Origin: Ciona intestinalis
Lineage: Eukaryota > Chordata > Ascidiacea > Phlebobranchia > Cionidae
NCBI RefSeq assembly: GCF_000224145.3
Contig: NC_020168.2
Coordinates: 1,796,921-1,860,920 of the forward strand
Length of the DNA stretch: 64,000 nucleotides
Reading direction: 5' to 3'
The notes under the pieces were generated by a model that was not told the DNA's origin, made no database searches, and saw only the letters and a list, made by a program, of their open reading frames with translations. The position numbers were made by a program, and so were the translations under genes. Of the stretch, positions 30,602 to 43,400 are shown one piece after another (position 1 is the stretch's first letter; each line of letters opens with the position of its first letter).

Positions 30602-33600
30602 ATGAAATTCAACATTGCTGTGCTTTCCATCATTTTGTTTTTATGTCTTCAAGGTAAGATGTTTGTAAAAATAATAGCATTTATATGTTTTGCTTATATA
30701 ATAATAAATATATAAATGTTTTTTTTTCAATTTTTAGTAACACTAATTGTATTAAATGCTACATAAATATATATTTATAATGTGCAACCTAAACATTAAC
30801 TAGAATTTCTATCTCAGGTGAATTGGTCACATCAATGAGCAAACACGTTTCATATTTTGAACATTTAAAATATGATGTAAAAAACTTGGCTTATCAACAT
30901 GAACGAACACGGCGTTCAGTGTCATCTTCAACAAAACCTGTCAAACTCAAGTTCCAAGCTCATGGCAGGTGTTTACTAGTTACAAAATAAATCGTGCATT
31001 TAAATAATAGCCTACTCATTGTCATTACAGTCCTGGAAACTGAAGTGCAAGTGGTCGCAACAGTTTTTATATAACGCTGACAGTTGTCAATAGTAGCCTT
31101 TTTAAATCACACACCTATTTATTATCTAGAAACGCACAATACAGAATTTTGAATCTGTGAGATTCAGTATTCTCTTTAATGACGTCAATTCTAGATTCAA
31201 ACTAAAGTATTCTAGTTTTTTTTTAGAATACTCAATTATTTTTTAATGTCCATTCCCATTTCCTAATACAGTATAGGGTTGCACAGGGTTGAAAAAGTCG
31301 TTGCACCAAGGTGATTTAAATCTATCAAACCAGATTTTTTTCTTTTTAAGTGTTCGGTTTGCGTTGTAGTTTAGCCTTATATTTACCATGTTTTTCCTAG
31401 CCAGTTAGACTGTTTGTTACGAAATAGTAGGGATTCACACGTAAATTCATTGCATCGTAATAGTTATTGATTGACGTGGCAATTATTACAGCATAATAGC
31501 GATTCAAGATTATTTGATGTATATAGGTAATTGACACATAATCACTAGGCATGCGGGATGTTTAAAACGGGCTTGAATGTAAAGAAGCACATGCGTTGAA
31601 TTTTAGTCTTCACTTGCGTCGTATTTTAGCCATTATGTGCCAGTGCGTAGTATTATAATCTTCACTGGCGCCGTGTTTTATTTTTTTTCAAGACTTCATT
31701 GAAAGATTTACTCAAACAGTCGAAAAGATCGGTATCCAGAACGGATCCGCCAGTTTAACACCAATGATCTACTTCATACATTTCTAAAAAATAGTATGGA
31801 ATTTATACATTAAATTAAAACTAGATTTTTTGGATGTTTCAGACTTGGGTACATGGGTCGTGAGTTCATAAAACTCTGATTTGGGTCGCGCTAAAAATAC
31901 TGTGGGAACCACTGCCCAATGCTATCTATAAGTCAGTGCGATTATTGTATACTTGTTACTTTGTGGGCATTTTTTTGAATGAATGATCAATGATAATTTG
32001 AGCAAATTATTAGTGTTTACTGGGTTGGAGCAATTAATTGACTATTAAGTATTTTGCGAATGACAATGTGGTGTTCTTTGCACTACAATGTCAAACAATA
32101 GGTTTTCAAAACAGTTGATCATGTAGCATTCTACCAACTAAATAAAAAGTATGTAATTTAAAATACATATATAGATATGTTTTATAAATTTAAAAATTTT
32201 AATACCATTTATAAATATAACTATCACATGGGACATGATCACACATATAAGCTTGTTATAAACTTTAAATCCTTAATGTAAGGTTTTAAATTAGTTTTAT
32301 TTTAAATTCGGTGATTTGATTTATGTGACAGAACTTGAAAGATAGGTTAAAAATGAAGAATAAATACAATCATTTATCAACACTCAACAGTGTTGTTTAC
32401 TCAGATTTGTCTAATTAACTTCAGCACAAAGTGTTGGCTATTATTAATCATCATGTGATAGATATTGTTGTGTACGTCACAGGATAGGAAGGAGAGTGGT
32501 GTATCGTGTATGTAGTAAGTTATGTCATCAGTTGTGATTACTCATTTTCTGTAAATGTTAATTTATACGGTTTGTTTGACATGCTTAATTACTATGACTC
32601 TATATCACGTGTATATATAATATATATTATATGAATTTATTAACTTATTAATTGAATCGCAGGAATTTTGACATTCATCTTCATCAAGACCGCACAATAT
32701 TTCGACCAAACTTAATAATCGTTGATGAGAATAATGATAAAGTAGATGTGAATGTATCACATGTATACCATGGTGTCTTATACGGTAGGTGTTACAAGTT
32801 ACAACATAATTATGAATGTATCTATTACCCTTTTTGCATAGTCAATTTTATGCGCGTAAGTACCCGCATTTTTACTCGCAAAAACAAAGTTAACACGCAT
32901 AACGTCATAAGCGTGTCATCTGCTGTAGAAGGTTGGTTGTTACTCGCATTATGAGCATTAACTTTTTACCATGCAAAAAGGGTATATCTATATTTTAAAT
33001 ATATATATATAAATTTTAATTTTTTTATATGCTGATTGTTGTTAACCTTTAGGGCAGCGTGAGAGTTATGTGCATGGTAGTATAATAAGTGGCATATTCC
33101 GTGGGGTGATACATGAACCAAATGTTGGCAAGTTTTATGTTGAAGAAACTCATCAGTTCTTTGGTGGAAGTCAAGGACAATCTCCCGTGGCAGGATACAA
33201 CGGTCACTCAGTTATCTACCATGAGAATGATGTGATCCATCCAAAAAAGTTTGTACCTTTAGCTTCATATCTAGTCAGTTAGATAGAGGAATATCCTGTG
33301 TGACTTTTATCTATCTACTGTTGCTGGAAGATTTATCAAGATCTAAAAATACTGTTATGTTTCCGTCACATGGTAATGTATCTGTTGCTAAACTTGTTAA
33401 CTATCAGCTACACTACTTAACTAACCATAGTGTTACGGGTGCATATGACATGTCAATAAGAGCAACTATTTAATAATATAATATATCTTAGCATTCTGTA
33501 TAATATACCTCATATCATTGATTATAAAAATCATTTTTTTATGAAGACATTCCCACCACCATTGCGGTGCTTCACAACCAAAGGTGGCAGATTGGATGAA

Positions 33601-36600
33601 GAGTTATCAAAATTCATCTATTTCTGAGGTAAGAGATTGTTTCTTGTTGTTGGAAGTTTGAACTTCATGTAAACTTTATGCAATAAGTTTATATTCTGCC
33701 AAATAAAGGAAATGACGATGTCAGTATTGGTATTCCACACTAAGGTTGAACATCAGCACATGCATCCTGTGACAGGATTCCTGTCATAATATATTCTGTT
33801 GCAGCCTGTAGTCACACGTCATCGTAGACGAAGAGCAGTTGATCCAACGAAAACTACCTGTCTACTTTATATTCAAACTGATCATATCTTGTATGAAGAA
33901 TATAATTCGCGTGATGTTATTGTGAGTAAAATAGCCGAACACGTAAAAGCTGTCAATCAGATTTATACTAGAACACTCTTCACCACGTCAACCAATGAAA
34001 GGATCCGAGATATTAATTTTATGGTTCAAAGAATTCGGGTAAGTTGGACTGATGTTTTGTCAATTGGTTTAAGTTGGTATTTTAACACTAATTAATATTT
34101 CTGAAAAATAGGTATTTGGTAACTTAATAATTACCAAGTACCAACACATAAGTGAAAACATCAGTATGATAAACATAAAACATTGTATTGCTTGTTTTAT
34201 ACAAACCACTTATCTTTATTGATAGATTAACAGAACATCAGCTGCTGATGATCCTTTCAAAAGTCGTAACATTGGAGTGGAAAAGTTTTTAGACATAGCG
34301 TCGCTTGCAAATCATAATGATTATTGCCTTGCTTACGTTTTCACCAACCGTGATTTTGATAATGGAGTGTTGGGATTAGCTTGGGTGGGATCTCCTACTG
34401 GTACGTATGTGGAAGCATTTATCACAAGTATTTATCACGATTTAGCTTACAGCATGCGGGTTTAAGGTTAGTTATATCCTTCAAACTGCTTTTATGGCAT
34501 AGTTCTTGATTATTTTTTATGTATTTATTGAATACCACCAGCAGCTGAATTATTCAGGCTAAAGCCAAATTAAAGGCCCATCAATACTTCTACATTTTAA
34601 TAATTTGTACAATTTTGGGCTTCTTGTCAGTCATCACATGAAATAATTTTAGATTTGTCAGTCCTTGTTAACTTCTGAAGTGAGTAATATTATTCGCTGG
34701 CCTGGAAAACAAAATCTGGTCGCAATGCTAAAAGATGAAAATTGGGAATATTTTTGTTTGAACTAACATTTATATATTGTAGGTACAAGTGGTGGAATAT
34801 GTGAAAAGTATCGAACATACACGGATCGCTCAGCAAAATCACTTAACACAGGAATCGTTACTTTTAAAAACTATGGGACAGTTATGCCAGCTGTTGTTAC
34901 CCACATTACATTTGCTCACGAACTTGGTCATAACTTTGGTTCACCTGTAAGTTGAATGTTTAAAAAAAATAAAAGAAATATTTTTAAAGAAATACACTTG
35001 TTATTTTTTGCAGCATGATGGAGGGGTTGAATGTACACCAGGTGAATCTCCCAGCATACAAACAAAGAAACAGGGAAACTTTATTATGTACGCTCGTGCA
35101 ACATCAGGGAAGGAACCAAACAATGATGTTTTTTCTGGTTGTAGTATCAGGAATATGAGTAGAGTGCTTGAAGCAAAGATGAGCTGCTTTGTCAGTAAGT
35201 TAATATTTTATATTCATGGTTTAAGGAAAATGTTTTTTATTGGTTCAATCAATCTGTTTTATCATCAGTAATGTTTGAAATTGTGTTATATTTGTTGTTT
35301 TTTTGTTGTTGCTAATGTTCATTAATGATATTCTTCAGGTTCAGACACACCGAGATGTGGAAACAACTTGATAGATGAAGGGGAAGATTGTGATTGTGGG
35401 TATAGTGACACTTGTGCTGATATTGGTGATGTGTGTTGCACCCCTGCTGATGATGAAAATAATGTGGAACGAAGATGTAAACTTAAAGCTGGTAAAAGTT
35501 GCAGGTATTGTTTATTAAGCCCATTTATGCGTGCCTTTGTTTTTGGTAGCAAAGATTTAAAAACATTTCCACAATAAAAAGTTAGGATTGCAACAAAATT
35601 ACAATTGTGAAAACAAGCTTGTGGGTAAACATACACACAAATAATTGGGTAACTTTTTAAAATGCAGGTCATAGTTAATCTTGGGAAACTATGAATAATT
35701 TAGACTGTGTTGCATGTTATATGATTGAACAAGGTTGTTTAAGTGTTCTTTTGAAGCTCTCAGTTTCTCTTTTCAAAAATGAATGGATAAATCCAAACAT
35801 ACATGATCAAATATTATTTTAAATAAATGTTTCCAGCATAACACAAGGACCCTGTTGTAATGGAACTACATGTGAAGCTAAGAATTCTAATTATAGATGT
35901 TCAGAAGAAACCCAATGTCAACTTGCTCAAGTTTGCAAATATCCTTTGTATAAATTCTGTTTAAATAAGAGACTACAAATGCCAGATTTGGCAAAACATC
36001 TCTTTGGTACACCATTAGTTGCACTTGGTTTTTGTTTGCTGGGGTTTCAGTGGCCGCTGATCTATATTGTTAATGTGCGATAACCACCACCCAATAATAT
36101 TAGGTTAATGTGATGGTTTGGTTTGTTTCATTATTGCTTTCTTGAAGTAAAATCAACTTTTGTTTGATTTTCTTAACTACTTTCTGTTTACTTTGAGTAA
36201 AGCTGTTTGTCCGAATGCCACAGCAAAGAGAGAAGCTGAAATTTGCAATCATGGAACACAGATTTGTGTGCAAGGGGTTCGTTTCTAACATTACATTGCT
36301 ATATATAAGTCCAATAAAACTCTTTCATTTTATTATTTTTCCTCGTCCTAAGGTAACTTTCATCGGGGTAAAAACTTTCAGTGCAAGTACCTAACATATT
36401 GAACATAAAAATATACTTTGCAGCACCATCATATAAATTACAAGAATATCATTGGCCAATAATAAATTTGTTTGTTGCAGACATGTTCAGGTTCTATATG
36501 TGCAAAACATGGTCTGGAAAAGTGTGAATGCGAGATACCTCCAGGCTCGAAAAACCGAACCTTACTATGCCATACATGTTGCAAATTACCTGGTATGTCA

Positions 36601-37598
36601 TCAACTAATCTTATTTCATTTATGAATTGTAGTTTTTTAATTTTAATACATGTCAGTTGCACAAAATTGCAGGGGGTTGGAAACAAGTTTTTCATTACTT
36701 TACTGATTTGCAAAAAATTGGTAGATTTAAAAAACTATATATATTATACCTTATTTATAATCTTACAGTGTGTGATAAAATTATCAGTTTTGCCGTTTAT
36801 AAGTTGCGTTAAAACTATATTTTTATTCATTACAAACCACAGGAAATAGTTCAACATGCAAGAGTACTGGTGAATATGCTCAATTCAACTACAGTGTAAT
36901 TCATGTTTTACCGGGATCTGCCTGCGAAAATTACAATGGTATGGTTGATATTTGCTAGTTATTCAACTGGTGTGTTATGACACCAGTTTACTAGACCACA
37001 TTAGCTTAGTGAGTGTATTTAGGTATATTGTAGAATCCAAAGTTTAATGTTTGTTATTTGTTGTAATATTTCTGTGATGAGATTTCTCAACAAACCTTAT
37101 GCAGGTTACTGCGATGTGTTTTCTAAGTGTCGAAAAGTTGATGCGGATGGCCCACTCTCACGACTGAAGAAAGCTATTTTTAACCCAGCACTGTATAACA
37201 CTATCAGGAACTGGATTGTGGTTTGTTAATTTCTTATCTGTATACTCTTATTATCATTATTATTACTGTTATTGTTGTATTGGTTAGTAAATAAAATATA
37301 TTTACCAGGAATATTGGTGGGCAGTGATGTTGATGGGGTTGGCATTAGTATTACTGATGGCAGGATTTATTAAACTATGCAGTGTACATACCCCAAGTAA
37401 CAACCCAAGGTTACCCAAGCATAAGCAACTACCAGGTATGATGTAACATTCCAATGTTGATTCATGCCACTCACACATATGCACGTAATAGGGGCTGGTA
37501 CACTGCGTCGCCGACAGAACCAACGTCAGGTACAACAGAGGCGTCGCCGCCAGCAACAGCAAAGTTCTCGAGATAGTTACCCCATGACACACCATTAA
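30602..37598 (+). CDS. ADAM10: ADAM10 metalloprotease (sheddase)
   Basis: Seventeen exons join in phase into 756 residues: 30602-30653, 30818-30968, 32663-32784, 33053-33248, 33547-33628, 33805-34038, 34226-34400, 34783-34946, 35014-35194, 35339-35504, 35837-35947, 36198-36276, 36481-36592, 36843-36938, 37105-37220, 37309-37435 and 37492-37598. Parts in order: signal peptide ([16 protein letters not shown]), prodomain, furin site RHRRRR (206-211), catalytic domain with zinc motif [11 protein letters not shown] (His383, Glu384, His387, His393) and the Met-turn IMYARAT, disintegrin and cysteine-rich parts, stalk, membrane helix (about 681-703) and a short basic tail. ADAM10 cuts Notch, cadherins and other surface proteins. 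Length matches vertebrate ADAM10. The tail holds [19 protein letters not shown], more basic and Gln-rich than the proline-rich vertebrate tail. Weak donors end exons 4 (GTTTGT), 12 (GTTCGT) and 15. Confidence 0.95.
31127..31258 (-). mobile_element. Deletion derivative of the TAGGGATGCACATTACAGAA MITE
   Basis: TAGAAACGCACAATACAGAA at 31127-31146 and TTAATGTCCATTCCCA near 31242-31257 are diverged ends of the element at 26714-27140, in reverse orientation. The copy is only about 130 bp. It lies in ADAM10 intron 2. Confidence 0.6.
31340..31915 (+). mobile_element. Relative of the CAGGGGTTCTTAAACT hAT element in ADAM10 intron 2
   Basis: Blocks TAGTTTAGCCTTATATTT, AGACTGTTTGTTACGAAATA and AGGGATTCA are shared with 22600-22680. 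It ends in GGGAACCACTGC near 31907-31918. The left terminus is unclear, so limits are approximate and no target duplication was found. Confidence 0.55.
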
Positions 37599-38911
37599 TC
37601 ACCAACGACACATTTCTTTTATATTGTGCTGTACACATAATCTATCCAGTGTTCTCTAACATGCGAGAACACTGTGTTTTTTATTTATCCTTTACTCTTA
37701 TTATCAACAGGGCTTTAATACTTTTATTCTTTGCGGTCATAATTGGGGTGAAGTTAATTTTGTTAAATAATATGTAAAAAATGAAAAGGAATTAAAATGC
37801 TTGGAAGGGTAGTTGCTAAGTTCGTTTTATTATTCATTGTGGGTCGTACAAACTGAACATTCAATGATTATTTCTTTATTTTCGCTTATTAAAATCATAT
37901 TCTGTAGAAACTCCTTACGTAAGTGATCTTTTTACTGTGTACTGTTAAATTACGATACTTTTTAAAAGTGAAACCTTTATTAGCGTTTATGTAATGAAAC
38001 GACAAAGAGTTATGGCCACCAACTTTAATGTTAGTTGTGGCTACAGTTTCCACGATGTTTAATACTTTAAAATCGATGTAATAAAACATTTGTAGTCGTT
38101 ACATTGTTAAGCAGTGGTACAGCGTGAACAGCAGTGGTTCGGTATCGCGATACATTGATTTCAATAAAAGCACCAGGAGGACATTAATTCAAACGTATAA
38201 AACTGGTAATACCACCAATACAGAAAAGAAGAACCACGTGATTATGGTAGGGCGTTTATAAGTGTAGCGCTTGCCGGCATGTTCCATTAAGAAGCGGAAC
38301 CTTGCTAATAATATGATTTGGGACTGTTTTATACTGTTATATACCTTGAAACAGACGATGCGGACTGAGGACTTCTCATGTGCTAGCGTGGCTCGGCACC
38401 TCAGCCACCAACCCTCAATTGGCTTAGTTGTAGAACAGGGCTTCCATTCGGAGTCAATTTAACTCTTTTTTGCATATCACATATATTTGGTCATAACTCG
38501 GAAAATATTACGGTAAAATATTTTGAGGCACCGTTAGAATGGTATAAACCAGAGTCCGTATATAAACATGGTATTTCTATGGCTCTGGTATAAACGATAC
38601 AAATTAAATAAATGCCAATATTTTTAATTTTAATCCATATTTTAGACAAATTAGCAACCACGCACAACGGGCACATTTTTTAAACTTAAAAAGGGACCCT
38701 CAAAGCATAAGCGTTGCTCAAAGTTTACCTCTTGTTTTCTAAATTGCGTTTTTATTGTGATTTGATTTTGTCAACACTTTTTCCTATAATTTGTCAAAAT
38801 TACGGTTTAGTGTTGCTCTTAATTATAGTCAGATTTTGTTTCAATTCAAACATTTGAGATATGATATTGAAACATAGATAAATTAGGTGTTTTTTAAGTT
38901 AATCATCAACA
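37599..38911. other. Spacer between ADAM10 and the possible death-fold gene
   Basis: ADAM10 3' UTR leads this region; AATAAA at 38163-38168 is the clearest poly(A) signal. A short family D terminus (GGTATTTCTATGGCTCTGG, 38569-38587) is present. Open frames on either strand show no family resemblance. Confidence 0.4.
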
Positions 38912-39454
38912 ATGGCGAATATGAATCTTATTGGTCAACCAAGTGGTGACTTAACCTCCACCTCAGGCATGACGAATGACGGCCCAGTGCGTGTTCCTGA
39001 GGGCGATCTAACCACATCGTCCACAAGCAGTACTCTAATTCTGGAAGAGAGAAACCGCGAGAATGCAAGTATTTCAAATCATGCTGGGCCAATTACTTCT
39101 TCAACTGATCTGCGTAATCGTAGAGCAGGACCACAAGGGACCATTGTAGAACGACCATCTATTGTTCCCGAGCGACCATTGCATGACATGCATATCAATA
39201 TCGTGGCATCTCAGGCTACAAAAAGACTTATTCAGGGAATGTTACAGCATATAAATTTGGAAGAATTTGAAAAGAGGGAAGTACAGGAAATACGAGATCG
39301 AAGGCAATCTTGTATGGAGTTGTTAAAAATGTGGAAAAGAAAAGGAAGAAATCAAAGAAGTGTAAAAGATTTAATGGATTTGGTTATTTCCGCAGATGAA
39401 ACAAGTGAGCAGTTTCAAACTCTTGCTCGACAAGTTTGTGAGTCACCTCCATAA
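38912..39454 (+). CDS. Intronless 180-residue protein, possible death-fold C terminus
   Basis: One exon encodes 180 residues. Residues 1-90 are Ser/Thr/Pro-rich and low complexity. Residues about 98-175 look helical: ATKRLIQGMLQHINLEEFEK, then EVQEIRDRRQSCMELLKMW, KGRNQRSVKDLMDLVIS and EQFQTLARQVC. The spacing, with a (C/L)xELLKMWKRKG helix followed by a VKDLMDLV helix, resembles death domains or CARDs, which bring signalling proteins together. I do not recognise the protein, and the fold call is tentative. It shares an architecture with the gene at 19173 (disordered N terminus, possible death-fold C terminus, no introns), but I see no sequence similarity outside that region. An AATAAA about 1 kb downstream (40432-40437) lies only 55 bases before the next gene's ATG. 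Confidence 0.7.
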   Translation: MANMNLIGQPSGDLTSTSGMTNDGPVRVPEGDLTTSSTSSTLILEERNRENASISNHAGPITSSTDLRNRRAGPQGTIVERPSIVPERPLHDMHINIVASQATKRLIQGMLQHINLEEFEKREVQEIRDRRQSCMELLKMWKRKGRNQRSVKDLMDLVISADETSEQFQTLARQVCESPP

Positions 39455-40491
39455 TAACTTGTATTAATTTTGATATTCTAATGTGCTTTTATTCAATTGA
39501 TTTCGTTTGCAATTATGTCATGTTTGGTCAACTTAACAGTTTAGGCATCATATTACTTATATATGCTTCCTATATTCTTTTTTGTTAAACAGTTTTATTT
39601 GTTGTTTTTTTGTATTTACATTTTCTGTTAAAAATTCTAAACTATTGGTTGAATCTCCGCATTGATTTTACCTGAGCCTTAAAAATTAATCTTAGTGGCC
39701 AGAAACAACTAATTAATGTTTAAACTTTGATGTATGTTGTTGGACATTGATACATGGCATCTATATTATGCCCTTTTGAACTAATTTATCAGGGGTTTCA
39801 AAAACTCATTTATGCAAGTTCATAACTTCTTTAATTGCACAATACAATTTAAAAACATTTGTTCACTTAAAATACACTGAAAATGAAAGTTTAACTATTT
39901 CATGGTGTATTATACCGTAGGTGCCAATTAACAAATATATTCATTAACTGAAGTAACTGAAGTATAAATCTATGATGTGTTTCATAATCATTTTTTAATT
40001 CTGTAGTATTTCTCAAATATTATCCTAGAACAGTAGAACATATTGTATAAAGGATGTCTTCTAATGTAATAAGAAGTGTAAATCTAAGTAGTTTCATTTT
40101 CATTCTTCTGCCTTTCAATATTAAATATTAAAGGAATTCAATATTAATTATTACTGGTAAAATTTTTACAGAATTATGTTCAACTGAAACAATCTTTAAA
40201 ATACATCCCTTCATAATTCATGTTGTATATGAAAGAAATAATAAAGACTGCTAAGCTCGCTCTCAAGTTTTAAATGCAAATTTATAAATTAAACTAAATC
40301 AATTCTTGTTTACACAAGACGTCTTTATTGTGACCAGTAGACAGTTAATTTACATTGTGTTCCATTAACAAAGTGTATTTTTTTGTTTTTTGCATAACCA
40401 TAAGTTCAACATGTAGTTTATGTGATTTTTGAATAAAGGTACAGTGTTTTGAGTTTCTATAAGATCAGTTGAGGATGACCAAAGTTTAATC
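39455..40491 (+). other. Probable long 3' UTR of the 38912 gene and short junction to the acyl-CoA dehydrogenase
   Basis: AT-rich DNA with no exon recognised. Possible poly(A) signals are AATAAA at about 40238 and at 40432-40437. The second is followed at once by AG sites (TATAAG near 40462) and then the next ATG at 40492, a polyadenylation/trans-splice spacing like that seen between operon cistrons. Confidence 0.45.
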
Positions 40492-43400
40492 ATGATGCGG
40501 AATAAATGTAAAGTTATATTTTTAAATCATCATCACAATATAAATTGTGTGCATACGCTTCAAACAAGATGTAAGTATACAATTCATTTACTGTTAATAA
40601 AGTCAGCAGGCAAACATTATATGTGAGATTCTTGTAGGTAAAAATACAAAATACCATCAAGCAGCTGTTGGTTCATTTACTCAAGAAGCACCAAGTGTGC
40701 TCAATCCATATCAATGTGATGGCTTGCTTAAATCATACCTACAAAGAAATATACCAAAAGAGGTAACTTAAATTCAAACATTTATTTTAAAGTCAATTAA
40801 AATATGAATCTACAAAAGCTAGTCTAGAAGGTTGTTTGTGGGAAACTCTAAACATAGCACCATTTGTTACAGATGGGTGTGATCTGACTTATTTTTCCTC
40901 ATGCCGCATGGCTGTGTTAAACATAACACAGGTGCCCTATTTTACACACACCTGTAATTAAGTTTATCATGAACAGCATATTGTGAGACCATGTTGGTTA
41001 TTGTTTTGTTCTTTTCCACACAAACCTAAACAAACTATTTGTGACCACTGAGTTAGTCTACTTTACACGTAGTATATTTTAATTAAACAGCATTTCCAAC
41101 ATATTTCTATGGACCTGCAAAATTTTGGTGAAACGATTAAAAACGAAATCACGGAGATGGGTCAAAAATGTGAAGCAAGTCCACCAACATTAAAGCAATA
41201 TGATGCATGGGGAAACCGGATTAATCAGGTTGAAACCTGTAATGAATGGAACCAAATGAAAAATATCTCAGCCAGGGAAGGATTAATTGCTCATGGATAC
41301 ACACGTCAATTTGGTAAATACAGGTAATGATGTCACAACATGTGTGGGTATTCCTATTTGCGTTAAGCACATGTGCAGTTATGGTACCAAAACCAACAAC
41401 TTCAATATTTATTGTATATGTATATGTAGCATGACTAATCAGACTTCCTAAAATTTATATTTTGACAATGTTTTAACATATTTTTTGGGAATTTGTATTT
41501 TATCAATGAATCAATGAAATTCAAACGCTTCATTATATCTATTCATATAACTTATAGATATAAGGTTTCTCCTTTCTGATGAAAGTGGAATTATTATGGA
41601 TTTTGTATAATGTGATTTATTCTGTTTAGCCGGATTTACCAGTTTGCAAAGTTGTTTCTATTTTCTCCATGCTCTGGCATGTATGCTTGTCCTCTTGCAA
41701 TGACAGATGGAGCTGCACTGGTTTTAGAAAGAGTTTTAAATTCATCTGAAGAAAAACACAGCATTTTGTTGAAAGCCTTTAAGTAAGAAACATTTTTTCA
41801 AAGTATTTCGATTTGTTTTTTATTAACAAAAAATAAATAAATAAAAAGCAAAACAAATTGTATTGGTTATGTACCTTAGTGATATTTCATGATAAAGTTT
41901 CCTGTGTTAAACATAATATACGGAATTATAGGCTATTCTTCCCAGTTATTATTGATGTTATGGTAATTGTCTTATCACAACTGCTATACTAGAACATGTG
42001 CTTTTGAGGTATATTATTACGAATTAATACTCTTAACGTTATTTTTAATTAGATGTTTAACAAGCCCAAACCCAGATACATTTTGGACATCTGGCCAATG
42101 GATGACAGAAAAAGCTGGTGGTTCAGATGTTGGTAAGCTTTGCTAGTGTAATGTGTAACTGAGTGTATGGATTTATACTTCGAATTTTGTTTGTACTGCT
42201 ACCTATTAGATATCCTACTTCATGTTTTAGTGACATGCTTCAAAAAGGTAATTATGTTAAAATGAAAAATAAATAAATAAAGGTTATCATTACATTATAA
42301 ACAATTTTATTTACAAATCCATTATCGGTAATATTTTTATTTTGTGTTTTCTACAGCAAACGCAACAGACACATTCGCTTATAAACAAGATGATAAAACA
42401 TACAAGTTGTTTGGATATAAGTGGTTTACATCAGCTACAGATGCCGATATGGCGTTAACTCTTGCTAGAGTTGTAGATAGGGAGTAAGTACCTTGAATAT
42501 TATTATTTTATGTTTTACAGCAAATGTGGCAAGACTTTTGCTATTTGCCACATTTTTGTTCATTAAAATTACTATTTATCATGGCAAATATTTTTTTTGC
42601 TACATACCATTAGTAATTACTAACTAAAAGGTATGATGTATTACAATTTATCTCGTGAAATAAACTTTTGTTAAATAATATTTAAACTACCAAGGTGTAG
42701 TGTATATTCTCTCAGTGCTTTGCTTTTATTGCTCATATACTTTGCAGTGGTAACTCTCTTTCTGGTACAAAGGGTTTGTCGCTGTTTTACCTCGAAACAC
42801 GGGACGAAGACAAAAAGCTTCCATCTGGCTTAAATGGATTCCAAGTTGAAAGACTGAAGGATAAACTTGGTACAAGACAACTTCCAACTGGGGAACTTTT
42901 ATTGGATGGAACTGTTGCACATATGGTGAGTTGAATGAGCATTTGTTAAAATCTTTATCTATGTGTTACATTTGTTCTAATGAAGTGATTTGGATTTTTT
43001 TATGGTTTGTTCAAAATTCAAAGTTTTAATTTAACGTTATTCTGTTAAGGAAAAATGATATTATTTGATCTCTGTGTTGCTCTGGTGCCTCCCCGCCTAA
43101 GTTACCGGTTAAAAATGTTGTTTCACAACCTCAACTGTTTTTTTTGTTTGTTTTCTGAATTATTTAATTTCTTTTTGCTGCTACGTTGTTTATGCAGTTA
43201 TATATGGGTATTATATTCCTAATCGTAAAAAATGGTGTTTGGCACAAGTGCACAACTTTTAACATATGACGTGTTGCTAGAGAGCAATATGTGACAGTCA
43301 GTCAAAAACAAAAACTTTGTTAAACTACATCTTGTTCCTGAAGGGTTAATTCTCTATAGTAAATAAACCTAAAGTAAGATTTACGTTATGTACAATATTT

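Noticed and set aside
35322-35672. Antisense 116-residue frame over ADAM10 exon 10
   Set aside because: It overlaps a well-supported disintegrin-domain exon and shows no recognisable protein.
37302-37595. Antisense 97-residue frame over the last ADAM10 exons
   Set aside because: Shadow of exons 16-17 and the intron between; no independent evidence.
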